IMG/VR virus record: IMGVR_UViG_3300037119_006655
Location: 1-22,680 of that record
DNA: 22,680 nucleotides
DNA from: a virus
Strand: one strand, 5' to 3'
Below are positions 14,424 through 21,910 of the stretch, in pieces. Each line of letters begins with the position of its first letter. The stretch's first letter is position 1. Made by a program: the position numbers and the translations under genes. The notes beneath the pieces are model-generated. The model was given only the letters and a program-made list of their open reading frames with translations, was not told the origin of the DNA and made no database searches.

Positions 14424-15233
14424 TTAGCGCCCCCGCAGGGCGTCGATGGCGCCCCGCCCCTGCTGCTTCTTGTAGGCCCGCCACCCCTGGGAGCCCGGCC
14501 CGCCGTACTGGGCCCGGAGCTGCGAGAACGCCGACGGGCGCGGCGGCAGGCCCGGGGCCCCGCCGGGCGCGGGGACTTGCCCCATCAGGTTCTGCACCGC
14601 GGGCGGCGTGCCGCCGGTCGGCTTCTGACCGAGGAGGCGTTGCAGGCCCCCGGGGGTGGAGCGGGGGTCGACCCAGTTCGCGCTGCCGGCGCCCGCGCCG
14701 GGCTCGGTCCAGGACGCGCCGCTGCTGGGCGCGCCCCAGGACGACATGTCAGGCCCATTCGTCTGCGCGGCGGGCAGGCCGTAGTCGCCGACGCTGGGGT
14801 CGAGCCTGCGGGGCGCGTCGGCGAGCTGCTGCGCGGCAAGTCTGCCCGTGTAGCCCGGGTCACCCGCGTGGATCGCCATGCTCGGGTCGGGCATGCGGGG
14901 CGCGTCACCCTTCGCGAGGAGGCCCGTGTAGTCGCGGGGGACGGCGCTGGTCCCGCCAGGGTACGCGGGGTTGTCAATCATCCCGCGGCTCGGGGCGGGC
15001 ATGCTGGGCGCCGCCTTTCCGCCGCCAGGATTCGGGTATCCGGGATCGCTCGTCAGGGGCGGCGCGCCGCCACCGATCTGGCCGGTCCCGGGAGCGCCGC
15101 CGCCACCGGGCTCGTAGGCGGGGGCGGTCCAGGGCGCGGTGAACTGCCCGCCCACGAACCCGCCGTCGTCGCCGCCGGGTTGCTGGCCGATCAGGCTTTG
15201 CAGGCCGCTCAGGCGGGACTCGTTGATGGGCAT
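14424..15233 (-). CDS. Gly/Pro-rich low-complexity protein, unknown function
   Basis: 269 aa, ATG 15233, five bases after the HTH gene stop. Very rich in Gly, Pro, Ala and Asp, hence probably disordered. Three copies of a short helical motif are seen: LQSLIGQQP (11-19), LQRLLGQKP (197-205) and VQNLMGQVP (213-221). Repeated DPGY, DNPAYPGG, DPS and DYG motifs occur between residues 60 and 150. The C-terminus is basic (QGWRAYKKQQGRGAIDALRGR). It lies between portal-associated genes and scaffold and may be a portal-region or internal virion protein that uses the motif as a docking peptide (inference). Confidence 0.65.
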   Translation of the reverse strand: MPINESRLSGLQSLIGQQPGGDDGGFVGGQFTAPWTAPAYEPGGGGAPGTGQIGGGAPPLTSDPGYPNPGGGKAAPSMPAPSRGMIDNPAYPGGTSAVPRDYTGLLAKGDAPRMPDPSMAIHAGDPGYTGRLAAQQLADAPRRLDPSVGDYGLPAAQTNGPDMSSWGAPSSGASWTEPGAGAGSANWVDPRSTPGGLQRLLGQKPTGGTPPAVQNLMGQVPAPGGAPGLPPRPSAFSQLRAQYGGPGSQGWRAYKKQQGRGAIDALRGR

Positions 15234-15237
15234 GGCT

Positions 15238-15417
15238 CTACCCTGTAGCCCGCGGCGCGGAGGATTTCAAGATGTGGCGTGTGCGCCACAGGCGGTACAA
15301 GCTCGAGCGGTCGATGCCGGCGAGCTTCGCCGCGCCGCGCATGGACCCCGCCTTCGCGCGCAGCTCCTCGATCTTTTCGATGCGGCGCTCGATCTCCGCG
15401 CGGCGAATCGGTGTCAC
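15238..15417 (-). CDS. 59-aa Fis-type (HTH_8-like) DNA-binding protein
   Basis: Start GTG at 15417 overlaps the portal stop (GTGA), and the stop TAG is at 15238. The product begins VTPIRRAEIERRIEKIEELR, then SMRGAAKLAGIDRSSLYRLWRTRH (residues about 25-48). This matches the Fis/NtrC C-terminal helix-turn-helix (G....AA..LGI.RSSLYR.). The N-terminal helix is charged and could dimerise. At 59 residues it is shorter than Fis (98 aa) and consists of little more than the HTH. It may regulate late genes or help recognise packaging DNA. It is easily missed because it is short and starts with GTG. Confidence 0.75.
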   Translation of the reverse strand: MTPIRRAEIERRIEKIEELRAKAGSMRGAAKLAGIDRSSLYRLWRTRHILKSSAPRATG

Positions 15418-17768
15418 TGCGCGTTGCGTTCCATTTCCGCTTGCTCACCATCCATCCGCGAGGGCGGCTCGGGCCCGCCCTGCGTCGGCCCCTGCATCCC
15501 GCCGGGATTGGACAGGAACCCGCTCGTGGGCGCCGCGCCGGCGTTCATCTGCATCTGGCGGTACGCCGCCTGCATCGCGAGCTGCACGTGCTCCGAGTGC
15601 TTCTTCTCCACGAGCTTTTGGACCGGCTTCGGGAGCTGCTGCGAGGCGTCGCCCTTCAGCCATTCGCCCAGCTCGCGCACGAACGTGGGGTGCCCGTCCA
15701 CATCCGGCCGCACCTCGGGCAGCTCGAGCCCCTGCTGGGTCGCGGCGCCCGCGAGCTGGGTGTAGGTGGCGGGCGGCAGCGGCTGCGCGATCAGGCCGGC
15801 CTGCGCCTGCTGCATCGAGGCCTGCTGGATCTGCTCGGCCTGCGCCAGGAGTCCGCCGAGGAGCTGGACGGCGGCGGGATCGGCCGCGAGCGCCTCGAAC
15901 GTCTCGATTTGCTTGGCGGCGGTCTCCGCATCGGCCTTCATCGACGACAGCCAGTCCGTGCGGCCGAACGCGGCCAGCCATTTCTCGCGGATCTCGGGAT
16001 CGCTCGGATCGATCACGCGATTGGCGCTCAACTGCTCCAATTCGGCCCGGTCCACGAGCGTGGAGCGCGGCGCCGCCCCTTCCGCCTCGGCCACCACGTC
16101 AATCCGGCCCGTGAGGTCGGACGCCAGGAACTTTTCGATGCGCCAGCGGCTGCCGCGCCCCTGAATCTTGTGCAGGCGCTCCTCCGTCACGAATTGCCGG
16201 AAGATCGCCAGGGCCTGGCGCGCCCACTCGGCCCACGCCTGGCTCCACAGGATGAACATCGACCCGAACCGCCCATTGATGCGCTCCTGGATCATCTGCA
16301 GCGCAATCCCCGCGCTCACCCCCGGCGGGCGGTCGCCTTTCAGCAGGGAGAAGGTGGCGGCAATCTCCTCAAAGTCCGAATCGATCACCTGGAGCCACGT
16401 GATGAGCCCGTTCGGAATGCCCGCGCCCTGCACGCGCTCGGGCTTGGCGTGGCCGGGGCCGAGGGCGTTGTATTCGATGATCTGCCCCGGATCGCCCGTG
16501 AACTGCTTGATGTTGGCGCCCGACGGCACCGTCCAGACGGGATTCGCCGTCCGCATGATGAGCCGCAGGATGAGATAGCAGAGCTGATTGCGCTCGACCT
16601 GCTTGCTCGCGAGGTCGTCGGCGACGGTTTTTGACCAGAGCGAGCCGGGGACCAGGCGCGTGGGGAAATACGTCATGGGCAGCATCGGGCCGCGCTCGTC
16701 GTGATACGGCAACGGGCCCATGTGCATCACCTGGGTGCCGCCGAGGATAATCAGGAGCAGCCCCTCGGGATAGGCCCGCGTCGGACGGCTCCAGTACCAG
16801 CCTTCACTCACGCGCCGCTGGCCGCCGGCCGGGCGGCCGAAGGGCTGCGCGCCGCGGGCCCCCGTATCCTCGTGCATGTAGCCCGCGAGCGTCGGCAATT
16901 GCTCCTGATAGTGCTCACCCATCGTGCCGCCGAGGTCGGCGCCGATGCCGCGGGCGGCCTCGCCCCAGCGCTCGAGCGCGTCGGCGGCGCTGAGCGACTT
17001 TTCCCGGTAGTAGTCGGGTACCTCCTGCCATTGCGAATAGCTGGCGTCAAACCACATCTCGAAGAGCGACACCACGTCGCAGTACATCGTGCCGATGGGC
17101 ACCTCGGTGCCGACCGGCTCGCCCGCGTCGTCGACCGCGGGCTCGGTCGGGCCCCCGCACGCGGCGCACTCGGGCGTCTTCTGCGGCGGGCCCGTCGCGC
17201 CGCACGCGAGGCACCGATCATCTTGCTGAAGGCGCATCCCGTGCTGCGGGGAGGGGTCGTAGCCCGTCTCGATCCACGCGCCGCCCGTGAAGCCCGCCCA
17301 GTGCGCGAGCACCTGGCACAGCAGGCGGATATTCACCTCCTCCTCGATCACCTCGATCGCGCGGGAGGCGACTTCCGCGGTCGCGCGGTCCTCGGGCGCG
17401 CTCGTCGCCGGGCGGAACGAGGGCGTGGGCTCGATGCGCGCGAGGACGGACACGTAGGCGCCCATCGTGCTGCTGAATCGGTTCGTGGGAATGATCCGCG
17501 GCCCGCGCATCTGCACCGGGCGCCACGCATTGGCCGCGCGCGAGAACACGATGTCCTGGTGCCCGCGCTCGAATAAGATATTGCGCCAGGCGTTGCGCAC
17601 GAAGCCCTCGCGCCCGCGGCCCCACTCCGTTTTCTTCTCGCGCACCATCGCCAGCGCCGCCGCCTTGTCCTCGGCGGTGATGGTGGCGTAGTCGAGCGGC
17701 GTGGGCCCGGGGGCCTCCGGCGCGGCGGCGTCGGGATCGCTCAGCGAGGGGTCGGCGATGAGGGCCAT
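15414..17768 (-). CDS. Portal protein with zinc-ribbon insertion
   Basis: 784 aa, ATG 17768 directly after the preceding TAA. The N-terminal helical part (REKKTEWGRGREGFVRNAWRN, FERGHQDIVFSRAANAWRPV) and the region around residues 145-175 (LLCQVLAHWAGFTGGAWIETGYDPS) match phage portal proteins of the P22-like size class (P22 gp1 is 725 aa). A CLAC then CAAC pair (C187, C190, C201, C204) forms a CxxC-N10-CxxC zinc ribbon inserted right after that strand. The C-terminal 250 residues are helical and Gln-rich with LLAQAEQIQQASMQQAQAG and LVEKKHSEHVQLAMQAAYRQ, typical of the portal crown or barrel. Packaging motor docking site and head vertex are the expected role. Confidence 0.85.
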   Translation of the reverse strand: MALIADPSLSDPDAAAPEAPGPTPLDYATITAEDKAAALAMVREKKTEWGRGREGFVRNAWRNILFERGHQDIVFSRAANAWRPVQMRGPRIIPTNRFSSTMGAYVSVLARIEPTPSFRPATSAPEDRATAEVASRAIEVIEEEVNIRLLCQVLAHWAGFTGGAWIETGYDPSPQHGMRLQQDDRCLACGATGPPQKTPECAACGGPTEPAVDDAGEPVGTEVPIGTMYCDVVSLFEMWFDASYSQWQEVPDYYREKSLSAADALERWGEAARGIGADLGGTMGEHYQEQLPTLAGYMHEDTGARGAQPFGRPAGGQRRVSEGWYWSRPTRAYPEGLLLIILGGTQVMHMGPLPYHDERGPMLPMTYFPTRLVPGSLWSKTVADDLASKQVERNQLCYLILRLIMRTANPVWTVPSGANIKQFTGDPGQIIEYNALGPGHAKPERVQGAGIPNGLITWLQVIDSDFEEIAATFSLLKGDRPPGVSAGIALQMIQERINGRFGSMFILWSQAWAEWARQALAIFRQFVTEERLHKIQGRGSRWRIEKFLASDLTGRIDVVAEAEGAAPRSTLVDRAELEQLSANRVIDPSDPEIREKWLAAFGRTDWLSSMKADAETAAKQIETFEALAADPAAVQLLGGLLAQAEQIQQASMQQAQAGLIAQPLPPATYTQLAGAATQQGLELPEVRPDVDGHPTFVRELGEWLKGDASQQLPKPVQKLVEKKHSEHVQLAMQAAYRQMQMNAGAAPTSGFLSNPGGMQGPTQGGPEPPSRMDGEQAEMERNAQ

Positions 17769-18143
17769 TTAGCGCTCCACTCCTTGCGCGTCGCCAATCG
17801 CGCCCAGCTCGGTCGAGCGGATCAGTTCCTCCAGCGTGCTCGGCATCCGCTCGGGCGCCAGCGGGCGCGTCGGGCCCGTGATGCCGCCGAGCCCCCGCTC
17901 GGCCAGGCGCTGATCGGTCGCCGTGTCGTTGCGCTGCCGCTCGGCGGTGTAGAGCAGCCGCCAGAACTCGACCTCGGCCTGCAGATGCGCGACGAAGGCG
18001 GCGCTGGGATCGCGCAGGCGCGCCACTTCCGCGTCGCGGTCGGCGCGCAGGCGGTCGAGCGCGGCGTCGAAGCGGGCGCGCTCGTAGTCGGCGAACCCAT
18101 AGCGCATCTGCGCGAGCTGCGCGTCGGTGACGAAGAGCTTCAT
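17769..18143 (-). CDS. Coiled-coil protein between terminase and portal, unknown function
   Basis: 124 aa from ATG 18143, overlapping the large terminase stop (ATGA). Residues 15-75 are helical and charged (FADYERARFDAALDRLRADRDAEVARLRD...LQAEVEFWRLLYTAERQRND). The second half is Pro/Gly-rich and contains STLEELIRSTELGAIGD. The stop is immediately followed by the portal ATG. No known domain recognised; presumably an assembly or packaging accessory. Confidence 0.65.
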   Translation of the reverse strand: MKLFVTDAQLAQMRYGFADYERARFDAALDRLRADRDAEVARLRDPSAAFVAHLQAEVEFWRLLYTAERQRNDTATDQRLAERGLGGITGPTRPLAPERMPSTLEELIRSTELGAIGDAQGVER

Positions 18144-19963
18144 CGGCCAATCTCCAGGAGCTGCGGGTCGAGCTGCCCGAGCGCTGCGGGGTCCAGCGTG
18201 CGCTCTGCCTGCCGCGCGCGATGCTGCTGCCAGCCGATGAGCAGACTCATGCGATCCAGGCCCCCCTGCCCGTTGGCCGCGCGGGCGGCGAGCACCTGCG
18301 CCTCCCACGCGCGCTGCTCCAGCACCTCGGGGTCGGCCCAGGACGCCGCGACGGCCGGCGTGTTCGGCTTGCCGCGCAGCTGATACAGATCGGCCACCGG
18401 GTCGAGGAGATCGTCGGATTCGTTTTCCTGGTCCATGCGGAACTTGTCCGCCTGGTCGATGAAGTCGGCCAGCGCCTCGCAGGACTCCAGCGCGTGGATC
18501 TGCTTCGCCATCCACGGGCCCTGGATGAGCCCGATGCGCTGCTGCTTGGTCCGCTGCGTGTCGCGCTCGAGCCCGAGGATCGGCAGATAGAAGCCCCGCC
18601 GGTCCCCCTCGTTAGTGAACACGTGGCGCATGCCCTTCTGAAACCCCGTCGCCTCGAAGCCGATCCGCTGCATCGGCGCCCCGCGCGCCTGGAAGTGCTC
18701 GACGAGATCAAACACCTTGCGCACGAGCGCCTCGTCGTCCCGGCGCGCCATCCACAGCTCGAGCAGCCACAGATCGCCGCGGTGATCGAAGCCGCCGACG
18801 GCGATGCCGGAATGATCCGCCCACTTGTGCAGGCTCTGCGCGGGATCGATCGCCATCGCCACCCACAGCGTGGACAGCGGCGGCGCGGCGCGCTCGAGCT
18901 GCAGATTCGGCGCGCCGGTGGGGTCCAGGCGCGGGAAATGCGCCGTCTCGGCCGACACCGGGTTGAGCAGATACTGCGCGTTGAAGTTGGACGGCTCGTT
19001 GTCGCGCTCCACGAGCAGTTCCAGGCGCGTCGTGTCGCCGGGGGGCCGGCGCAGGCAGAAGCGCTCGGGAAAGCTCACGGCCACCCACCCGTGCCCCGGC
19101 ACATCCCCCACGACGCCGTCCCGCACCGCGGGGTCGTCCGCCGTGCGCGGGGTCGTCTTTTCCCACGCCGCCTTGATGTAGATGCCCATCGGCAATTGCC
19201 CGCGCGCGTGCCGCGCGCGCTGCGCGGCGTAGGCGTCCGCATAGTGCCAGTGGGTGCCGACGAACTCCTTCGTCGCGCCGGGATCGAAGAGCGGGCGCGC
19301 CTTCATGAAAAAGTCCCACACCTTCGCGCGCTCGGCCTTCGTCCCGGAGTTCTCCTTGCCCACGCAATCGTCGAACACGCCGCCGTCGTAGTGCCGGCTC
19401 ACCAGCTCGCCCTCCACCCCGATCGTCTGGATGGTGGATTCGCGCAGATCGCGCCGGCTCCGCTGCACGGTGATCGCCCCTTGCGTCCATTCCAGGCCCG
19501 CTCGCGCGGGATCGCGCGGCAGAATCTCCGGGAAGAGGCCCAGCAAGAGATCGTTGCCGCTCAGATGCCCCTTGATGCCCGCCAGGAACCCCTCCGCGTT
19601 CTCCCCCTTGTTGCTCGCCAGCAAGATCCGCGTGTTCGGCCCGCACACCCGCCCGTGCCACCGCTGCTGGCACCACCACGTCGCCGGATCGGCCAGAATC
19701 CGCTGAATCACCGCCGCCGTCGTGATGATCGACGACTTGAAGAACCCGCGGCTGAGCAAATACAGATTTTCGTCGTAGCGCGTCGTCTGCATCCACGCGC
19801 ACAGCGGCTTGTGCAGCGTGTCGGTCAGCAGATTCGGCGTGAGATGCGCGTACAGGACCCGCCGCGCGAAGGCGTACAGATCCGTCTGGCACAGCATCCG
19901 CATCGCCGGCTTCGTCTGCGCCTCCGGCGTCGTCTTCGAGGCCGTCAGCACCGTCGGCGGCAT
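18140..19963 (-). CDS. Terminase large subunit
   Basis: 607 aa. Start ATG 19963 overlaps the upstream stop (TGATG). ATPase domain: Walker A-like SRGFFKSS (residues 71-78, in the 'PRG..KS' position of phage terminases) and Walker B GGVFDDCV (194-201) with acidic residues D198 and D199. Nuclease domain, RNase H-like: MAIDPAQS (D373), DHSGIAVGG, FEATGF (E437) and DDLLDPVADL (518-527), giving the acidic metal-binding triad. It cuts concatemeric DNA and drives packaging at the portal. The portal gene lies one gene away. The N-terminal 60 residues precede the ATPase core and probably bind the small subunit. Confidence 0.9.
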   Translation of the reverse strand: MPPTVLTASKTTPEAQTKPAMRMLCQTDLYAFARRVLYAHLTPNLLTDTLHKPLCAWMQTTRYDENLYLLSRGFFKSSIITTAAVIQRILADPATWWCQQRWHGRVCGPNTRILLASNKGENAEGFLAGIKGHLSGNDLLLGLFPEILPRDPARAGLEWTQGAITVQRSRRDLRESTIQTIGVEGELVSRHYDGGVFDDCVGKENSGTKAERAKVWDFFMKARPLFDPGATKEFVGTHWHYADAYAAQRARHARGQLPMGIYIKAAWEKTTPRTADDPAVRDGVVGDVPGHGWVAVSFPERFCLRRPPGDTTRLELLVERDNEPSNFNAQYLLNPVSAETAHFPRLDPTGAPNLQLERAAPPLSTLWVAMAIDPAQSLHKWADHSGIAVGGFDHRGDLWLLELWMARRDDEALVRKVFDLVEHFQARGAPMQRIGFEATGFQKGMRHVFTNEGDRRGFYLPILGLERDTQRTKQQRIGLIQGPWMAKQIHALESCEALADFIDQADKFRMDQENESDDLLDPVADLYQLRGKPNTPAVAASWADPEVLEQRAWEAQVLAARAANGQGGLDRMSLLIGWQQHRARQAERTLDPAALGQLDPQLLEIGR

Positions 19964-20151
19964 CAGCGGACGGCGTCCAGCCAGTCCCGCGTGGGCTGGT
20001 ACCAGTCGGCCAGGACCGCGTCGTACACGCTCTTCACCGGCGGCAGCGCGCCCACCGCCCGCCAGCCCCGCTCCATGTCGGCCGCGAACCGGTGCGCGTC
20101 CGTCAGCCGAACCGGCCGGTACCAGTGCGTCTCCGTGCGCCAGTGGGCCAC
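19963..20151 (-). CDS. 63-aa ORF preceding large terminase, unknown function
   Basis: GTG start at 20151 chosen because AAAAGGAG lies five bases upstream; an earlier TTG at 20181 has none. The stop overlaps the terminase ATG. Sequence VAHWRTETHWYRPVRLTDAHRFAADME, then YDAVLADWYQPTRDWLDAVR, is rich in Trp, Tyr and Arg, mostly helical. No recognised domain. Coupling with the terminase suggests a packaging accessory. Confidence 0.65.
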   Translation of the reverse strand: MAHWRTETHWYRPVRLTDAHRFAADMERGWRAVGALPPVKSVYDAVLADWYQPTRDWLDAVR

Positions 20152-20179
20152 CGTCGCTCCTTTTCCTGTGACGCCGCGC

Positions 20180-20218
20180 AAAACGAAACCCGCCGCTTCC
20201 CCTGCAGGAAGGGCGGGC
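20180..20218 (-). terminator. Intrinsic terminator candidate between small-ORF block and terminase block
   Basis: On the minus strand, GCCCGCC...GGCGGG pairs, with a further 5-bp stem (CTTCC/GGAAG) separated by one bulged G; the loop is about 6 nt. It is followed by TTTCGTTTT. This fits a rho-independent terminator reading leftward, 30 bases before the Shine-Dalgarno of the 63-aa ORF. Confidence 0.6.
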
Positions 20219-20271
20219 TGCGTTCGCGGTCAGGCCCCCGCCGCTGGCCGGCGACGAGGTGCGCGGGTGGG

Positions 20272-20514
20272 TTAGCGTTCGGTCGTTGTGCGGTGCTCCT
20301 GTGGGACGCCGTCGCGGAGCGTGCCGTCATCGCCGAGGGCGGCTTGCGCGATTTCGATCATCGCCTCGGCGCACTGGTCGCCGCAGGACTCGTACTGCAC
20401 GATCGCCACCAGCGCGGCCCGCAGCCGCCGCACCTCCGCGATCAGCGCCAAGATCCGCCCCCCCAGCAGTCCGGCCCCAGCGCCCGATGCCCCGAGCGCT
20501 CCGCCGCCTCCCAC
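20272..20514 (-). CDS. Small helical protein (80 aa if read from GTG 20514); possible frameshifted C-terminus of the 20537 ORF
   Basis: GTG 20514 has GGAG eight bases upstream. Residues ILALIAEVRRLRAALVAIVQ form a typical small phage helix, and the C-terminus has CGDQCAEAMIEIAQAALGDD. The preceding ORF, from ATG 20537, runs in the other frame through the same DNA and shares a G7 run (20458-20464). A -1 slip there joins the two into an 88-aa protein. Either the 80-aa form or the fused form could be real. Confidence 0.5.
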   Translation of the reverse strand: MGGGGALGASGAGAGLLGGRILALIAEVRRLRAALVAIVQYESCGDQCAEAMIEIAQAALGDDGTLRDGVPQEHRTTTER

Positions 20515-20537
20515 CGCGCCAGCTCCGCCTCCGTCAT
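20442..20537 (-). CDS. 31-aa ORF, MTEAELARWE-type, possible N-terminal half of a frameshifted gene
   Basis: ATG 20537 overlaps the stop of the 42-aa ORF (ATGA) and has GGAG six bases upstream. The sequence MTEAELARWEAAERSG is the N-terminus of a small-protein type common in phages, which normally continues with a helix such as ALIAEVRRLRA. That helix is found in the adjacent frame (20272-20514). The frame closes at 20442, 20 bp past the G7 run, so it is truncated unless ribosomes slip there. Confidence 0.45.
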   Translation of the reverse strand: MTEAELARWEAAERSGHRALGPDCWGGGSWR

Positions 20538-20662
20538 GCCAGGCTCCGCGCCATCGCCGCCACGCTGTCCGCCGCCCGCAGCCGGTCCCACAGTACCAGG
20601 CGCTCCGCGATCGTCAGCCGCGCGACGTCCCACTGCGCCGGCACGCAGAACCCGCTCTTCAT
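20534..20662 (-). CDS. 42-aa small ORF, unknown function
   Basis: ATG 20662 with GGAGAG and AAAGGGG upstream. The same frame extends upstream to 20866 but the extra part is compositionally unlike a protein and lacks a site. The product is MKSGFCVPAQWDVARLTIAE followed by RLVLWDRLRAADSVAAMARSLA. It ends by ATGA overlap with the next small ORF. It is part of a set of tiny ORFs between the terminase subunits. Confidence 0.5.
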   Translation of the reverse strand: MKSGFCVPAQWDVARLTIAERLVLWDRLRAADSVAAMARSLA

Positions 20663-20923
20663 CGCGCCCCTTTTCTCTCCGAAAATTCTATTGCTGGAGC
20701 GACGTGCCGGCCTCAAGGAGGGCCCGCGCCCGCCCCAGGCTATATCAGAAGGGACTCCGGGGGCCTCGACGGCATCTCCTGGCCCGCCTTGAGCCCGGTC
20801 CAGCCCGCTACAGTCCGTCGCGCGCGCGTTCACCCCAGTTCTGCGCATGATCTCAGGCGCTAACATGCTGGATACATGCGCATGTCTGCGTCGACGGCGC
20901 CCATTCGCAGATGTGGGCCTGTC
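20663..20923. other. 261-bp non-coding stretch with possible regulatory elements
   Basis: No convincing gene. It holds an A+T-rich spot at 20681-20692 within GC-rich DNA (candidate minus promoter: TTGAGG at 20711-20716 and TAGAAT at 20685-20690, but a 20-bp spacer). It also holds a 12-bp palindrome ACATGCGCATGT (20874-20885) and a second TGCGCATG at 20842-20849. These are candidates only. Confidence 0.3.
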
Positions 20924-21109
20924 TCACCACGCGCTAGGCCTCGGGCCTGCTGGGCGGGTTATGGGCGTGGCTGAGCTCGCGGAACCCGACTCCTGAGCCT
21001 GCGCCAGCCGGATGGTCATCAGGGCGCGCCAGCGCACGTCAGTGACGCACAGATGGCGGAGACACGCCTGCTGGATACTCACCCGGCACGCGCGCTCGGT
21101 GTCGGTCAC
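20924..21109 (-). CDS. 61-aa ORF after small terminase, unknown function
   Basis: GTG at 21109 overlaps the small-terminase stop (GTGA), a coupling pattern used throughout this region. The product starts VTDTERACRVSIQQACLRHL and continues CVTDVRWRALMTIRLAQAQE, then a Ser/Pro-rich tail. Two helices with four cysteines or hydrophobic residues; no known domain. The tail could simply be the run-out of the frame. Confidence 0.5.
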   Translation of the reverse strand: MTDTERACRVSIQQACLRHLCVTDVRWRALMTIRLAQAQESGSASSATPITRPAGPRPSAW

Positions 21110-21663
21110 GGCGTCTGCGTGGCGTCCGGCAGCGCGGGGAGGGGGCCATGCGCCAGCAGCTGCTGGGTGGGCTCGGTGAGGTCGCCGAGCATGGCACGGA
21201 GGACGGCGGCGATGTCGACACCGGGCACTTCCGCGGTCATGTTCAAGCTGACCACGGCGTGCTTCTCGATGTACTTGGCGGGCTCCTCCGCCTTGTTCGT
21301 CACGATGGCGCCGACGGGATTGCCGGTGGTGCGCGTGTTGTGCATGAGGCTGTAGCGGCAGCGGGCGCGGTAGAACTCGAGCGCCGCGGTCACTTCCGCC
21401 GCGAAGGCGGGATCATCGGCCACGTAGTCGTAGAGGCTGGAGCGGCCGATGCGGGCGTACATCGCCGCGGCGGACTTCTCGCCGTAGGTGGCGAGGTGCT
21501 TCAGGAAGGGGTCGTACAGCTCGCGACGATGCGGGTGAGCGGGCGGGACTTCCAGAAACGCGATGAACTCGGGGAAGTCTTCCCACTCCCAGGGGCTCTT
21601 AGGCGGCGTGGGTGTCCGACGGGCACCGGGGCGGACCAGTTCGGGCACCACGTCTATGTCCAT
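21106..21663 (-). CDS. Terminase small subunit
   Basis: 185 aa. A Pro-rich N-terminus (residues 10-30) is followed by a helical domain (PWEWEDFPEFIAFLEVPPAH). Residues about 62-90 (EKSAAAMYARIGRSSLYDYVADDPAFAAEV) are the helix-turn-helix and adjoining 'DP.F' loop typical of TerS proteins that bind the pac or cos site. The middle contains a long helix (LEFYRARCRYSLMHNTRT), and the C-terminus is Pro/Gly-rich, as expected for the part contacting the large subunit. It is the first gene of the minus-strand cluster, 0.4 kb from the divergent genes. The start lacks a strong Shine-Dalgarno site. The large subunit is four small ORFs downstream. Confidence 0.7.
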   Translation of the reverse strand: MDIDVVPELVRPGARRTPTPPKSPWEWEDFPEFIAFLEVPPAHPHRRELYDPFLKHLATYGEKSAAAMYARIGRSSLYDYVADDPAFAAEVTAALEFYRARCRYSLMHNTRTTGNPVGAIVTNKAEEPAKYIEKHAVVSLNMTAEVPGVDIAAVLRAMLGDLTEPTQQLLAHGPLPALPDATQTP

Positions 21664-21780
21664 GCGTGAGGACTACCACGGGGAGGGGTCGGTGGTCAAT
21701 GTCTTACCGCGGGGCGTGGGCAGAGACGGCGCAGACCGAACATGGTGAGGCGCCTACGGCAGTGAGGTAGAAGCTTCTTC

Positions 21781-21809
21781 ATTATGCGAGGGGTCGGCTG
21801 GCGGGCGAA
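21781..21809 (-). promoter_or_regulatory. Candidate promoter of the minus-strand cluster
   Basis: On the minus strand TTCGCC (-35, 21804-21809), 17-bp spacer, CATAAT (-10, 21781-21786; five of six consensus bases). The -35 box is poor. The expected start is about 21774, giving a leader of about 110 nt before the small terminase ATG. Confidence 0.35.
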
Positions 21810-21833
21810 TTGACGCGGTGTGTTGCGCAGGCC

Positions 21834-21843
21834 GGTGGTAGTC
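21834..21843 (-). promoter_or_regulatory. Outer half-site 0 of the operator array
   Basis: Minus-strand GACTACCACC matches the arm GACTACTACA of site 2 at 8 of 10 positions. Its implied centre lies 32 bp from site 1, mirroring the 33-bp step between site 2 and half-site 3. Confidence 0.35.
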
Positions 21844-21855
21844 GCTGGCGCTGGC

Positions 21856-21875
21856 AACCACTACCTGTAGTGGTC
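21856..21875. promoter_or_regulatory. Operator-like inverted repeat, site 1
   Basis: AACCACTACCTGTAGTGGTC; the inner arms ACCACTAC and GTAGTGGT are perfect inverted repeats around CT. The right arm TGTAGTGGTC is identical to that of site 2, 55 bp away. A dimeric repressor or activator site is the usual explanation. Confidence 0.65.
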
Positions 21876-21910
21876 GAGGCGGGTGATTTCTGGCCCATTC
21901 TGCCATGCGT

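Noticed and set aside
7994-20274. Repeated TAAC context at five stop codons (20272, 14424, 11089, 10000, 7994)
   Set aside because: Five cases are too few in a GC-rich genome to exclude chance, and no other shared element surrounds them.
18221-20275. Very long plus-strand open frame opposite the large terminase (and similar ones opposite portal, capsid and fibre genes)
   Set aside because: High GC makes stop codons rare in the antisense frames. The translations are Arg/His/Ala-rich with no domain, while the opposite strand has recognisable proteins with ribosome sites.
20663-20866. N-terminal extension of the 42-aa ORF to 110 aa
   Set aside because: The extra part is Gly/Pro/Arg-rich without homology-like features and lacks a site, whereas the inner ATG 20662 has a strong one.
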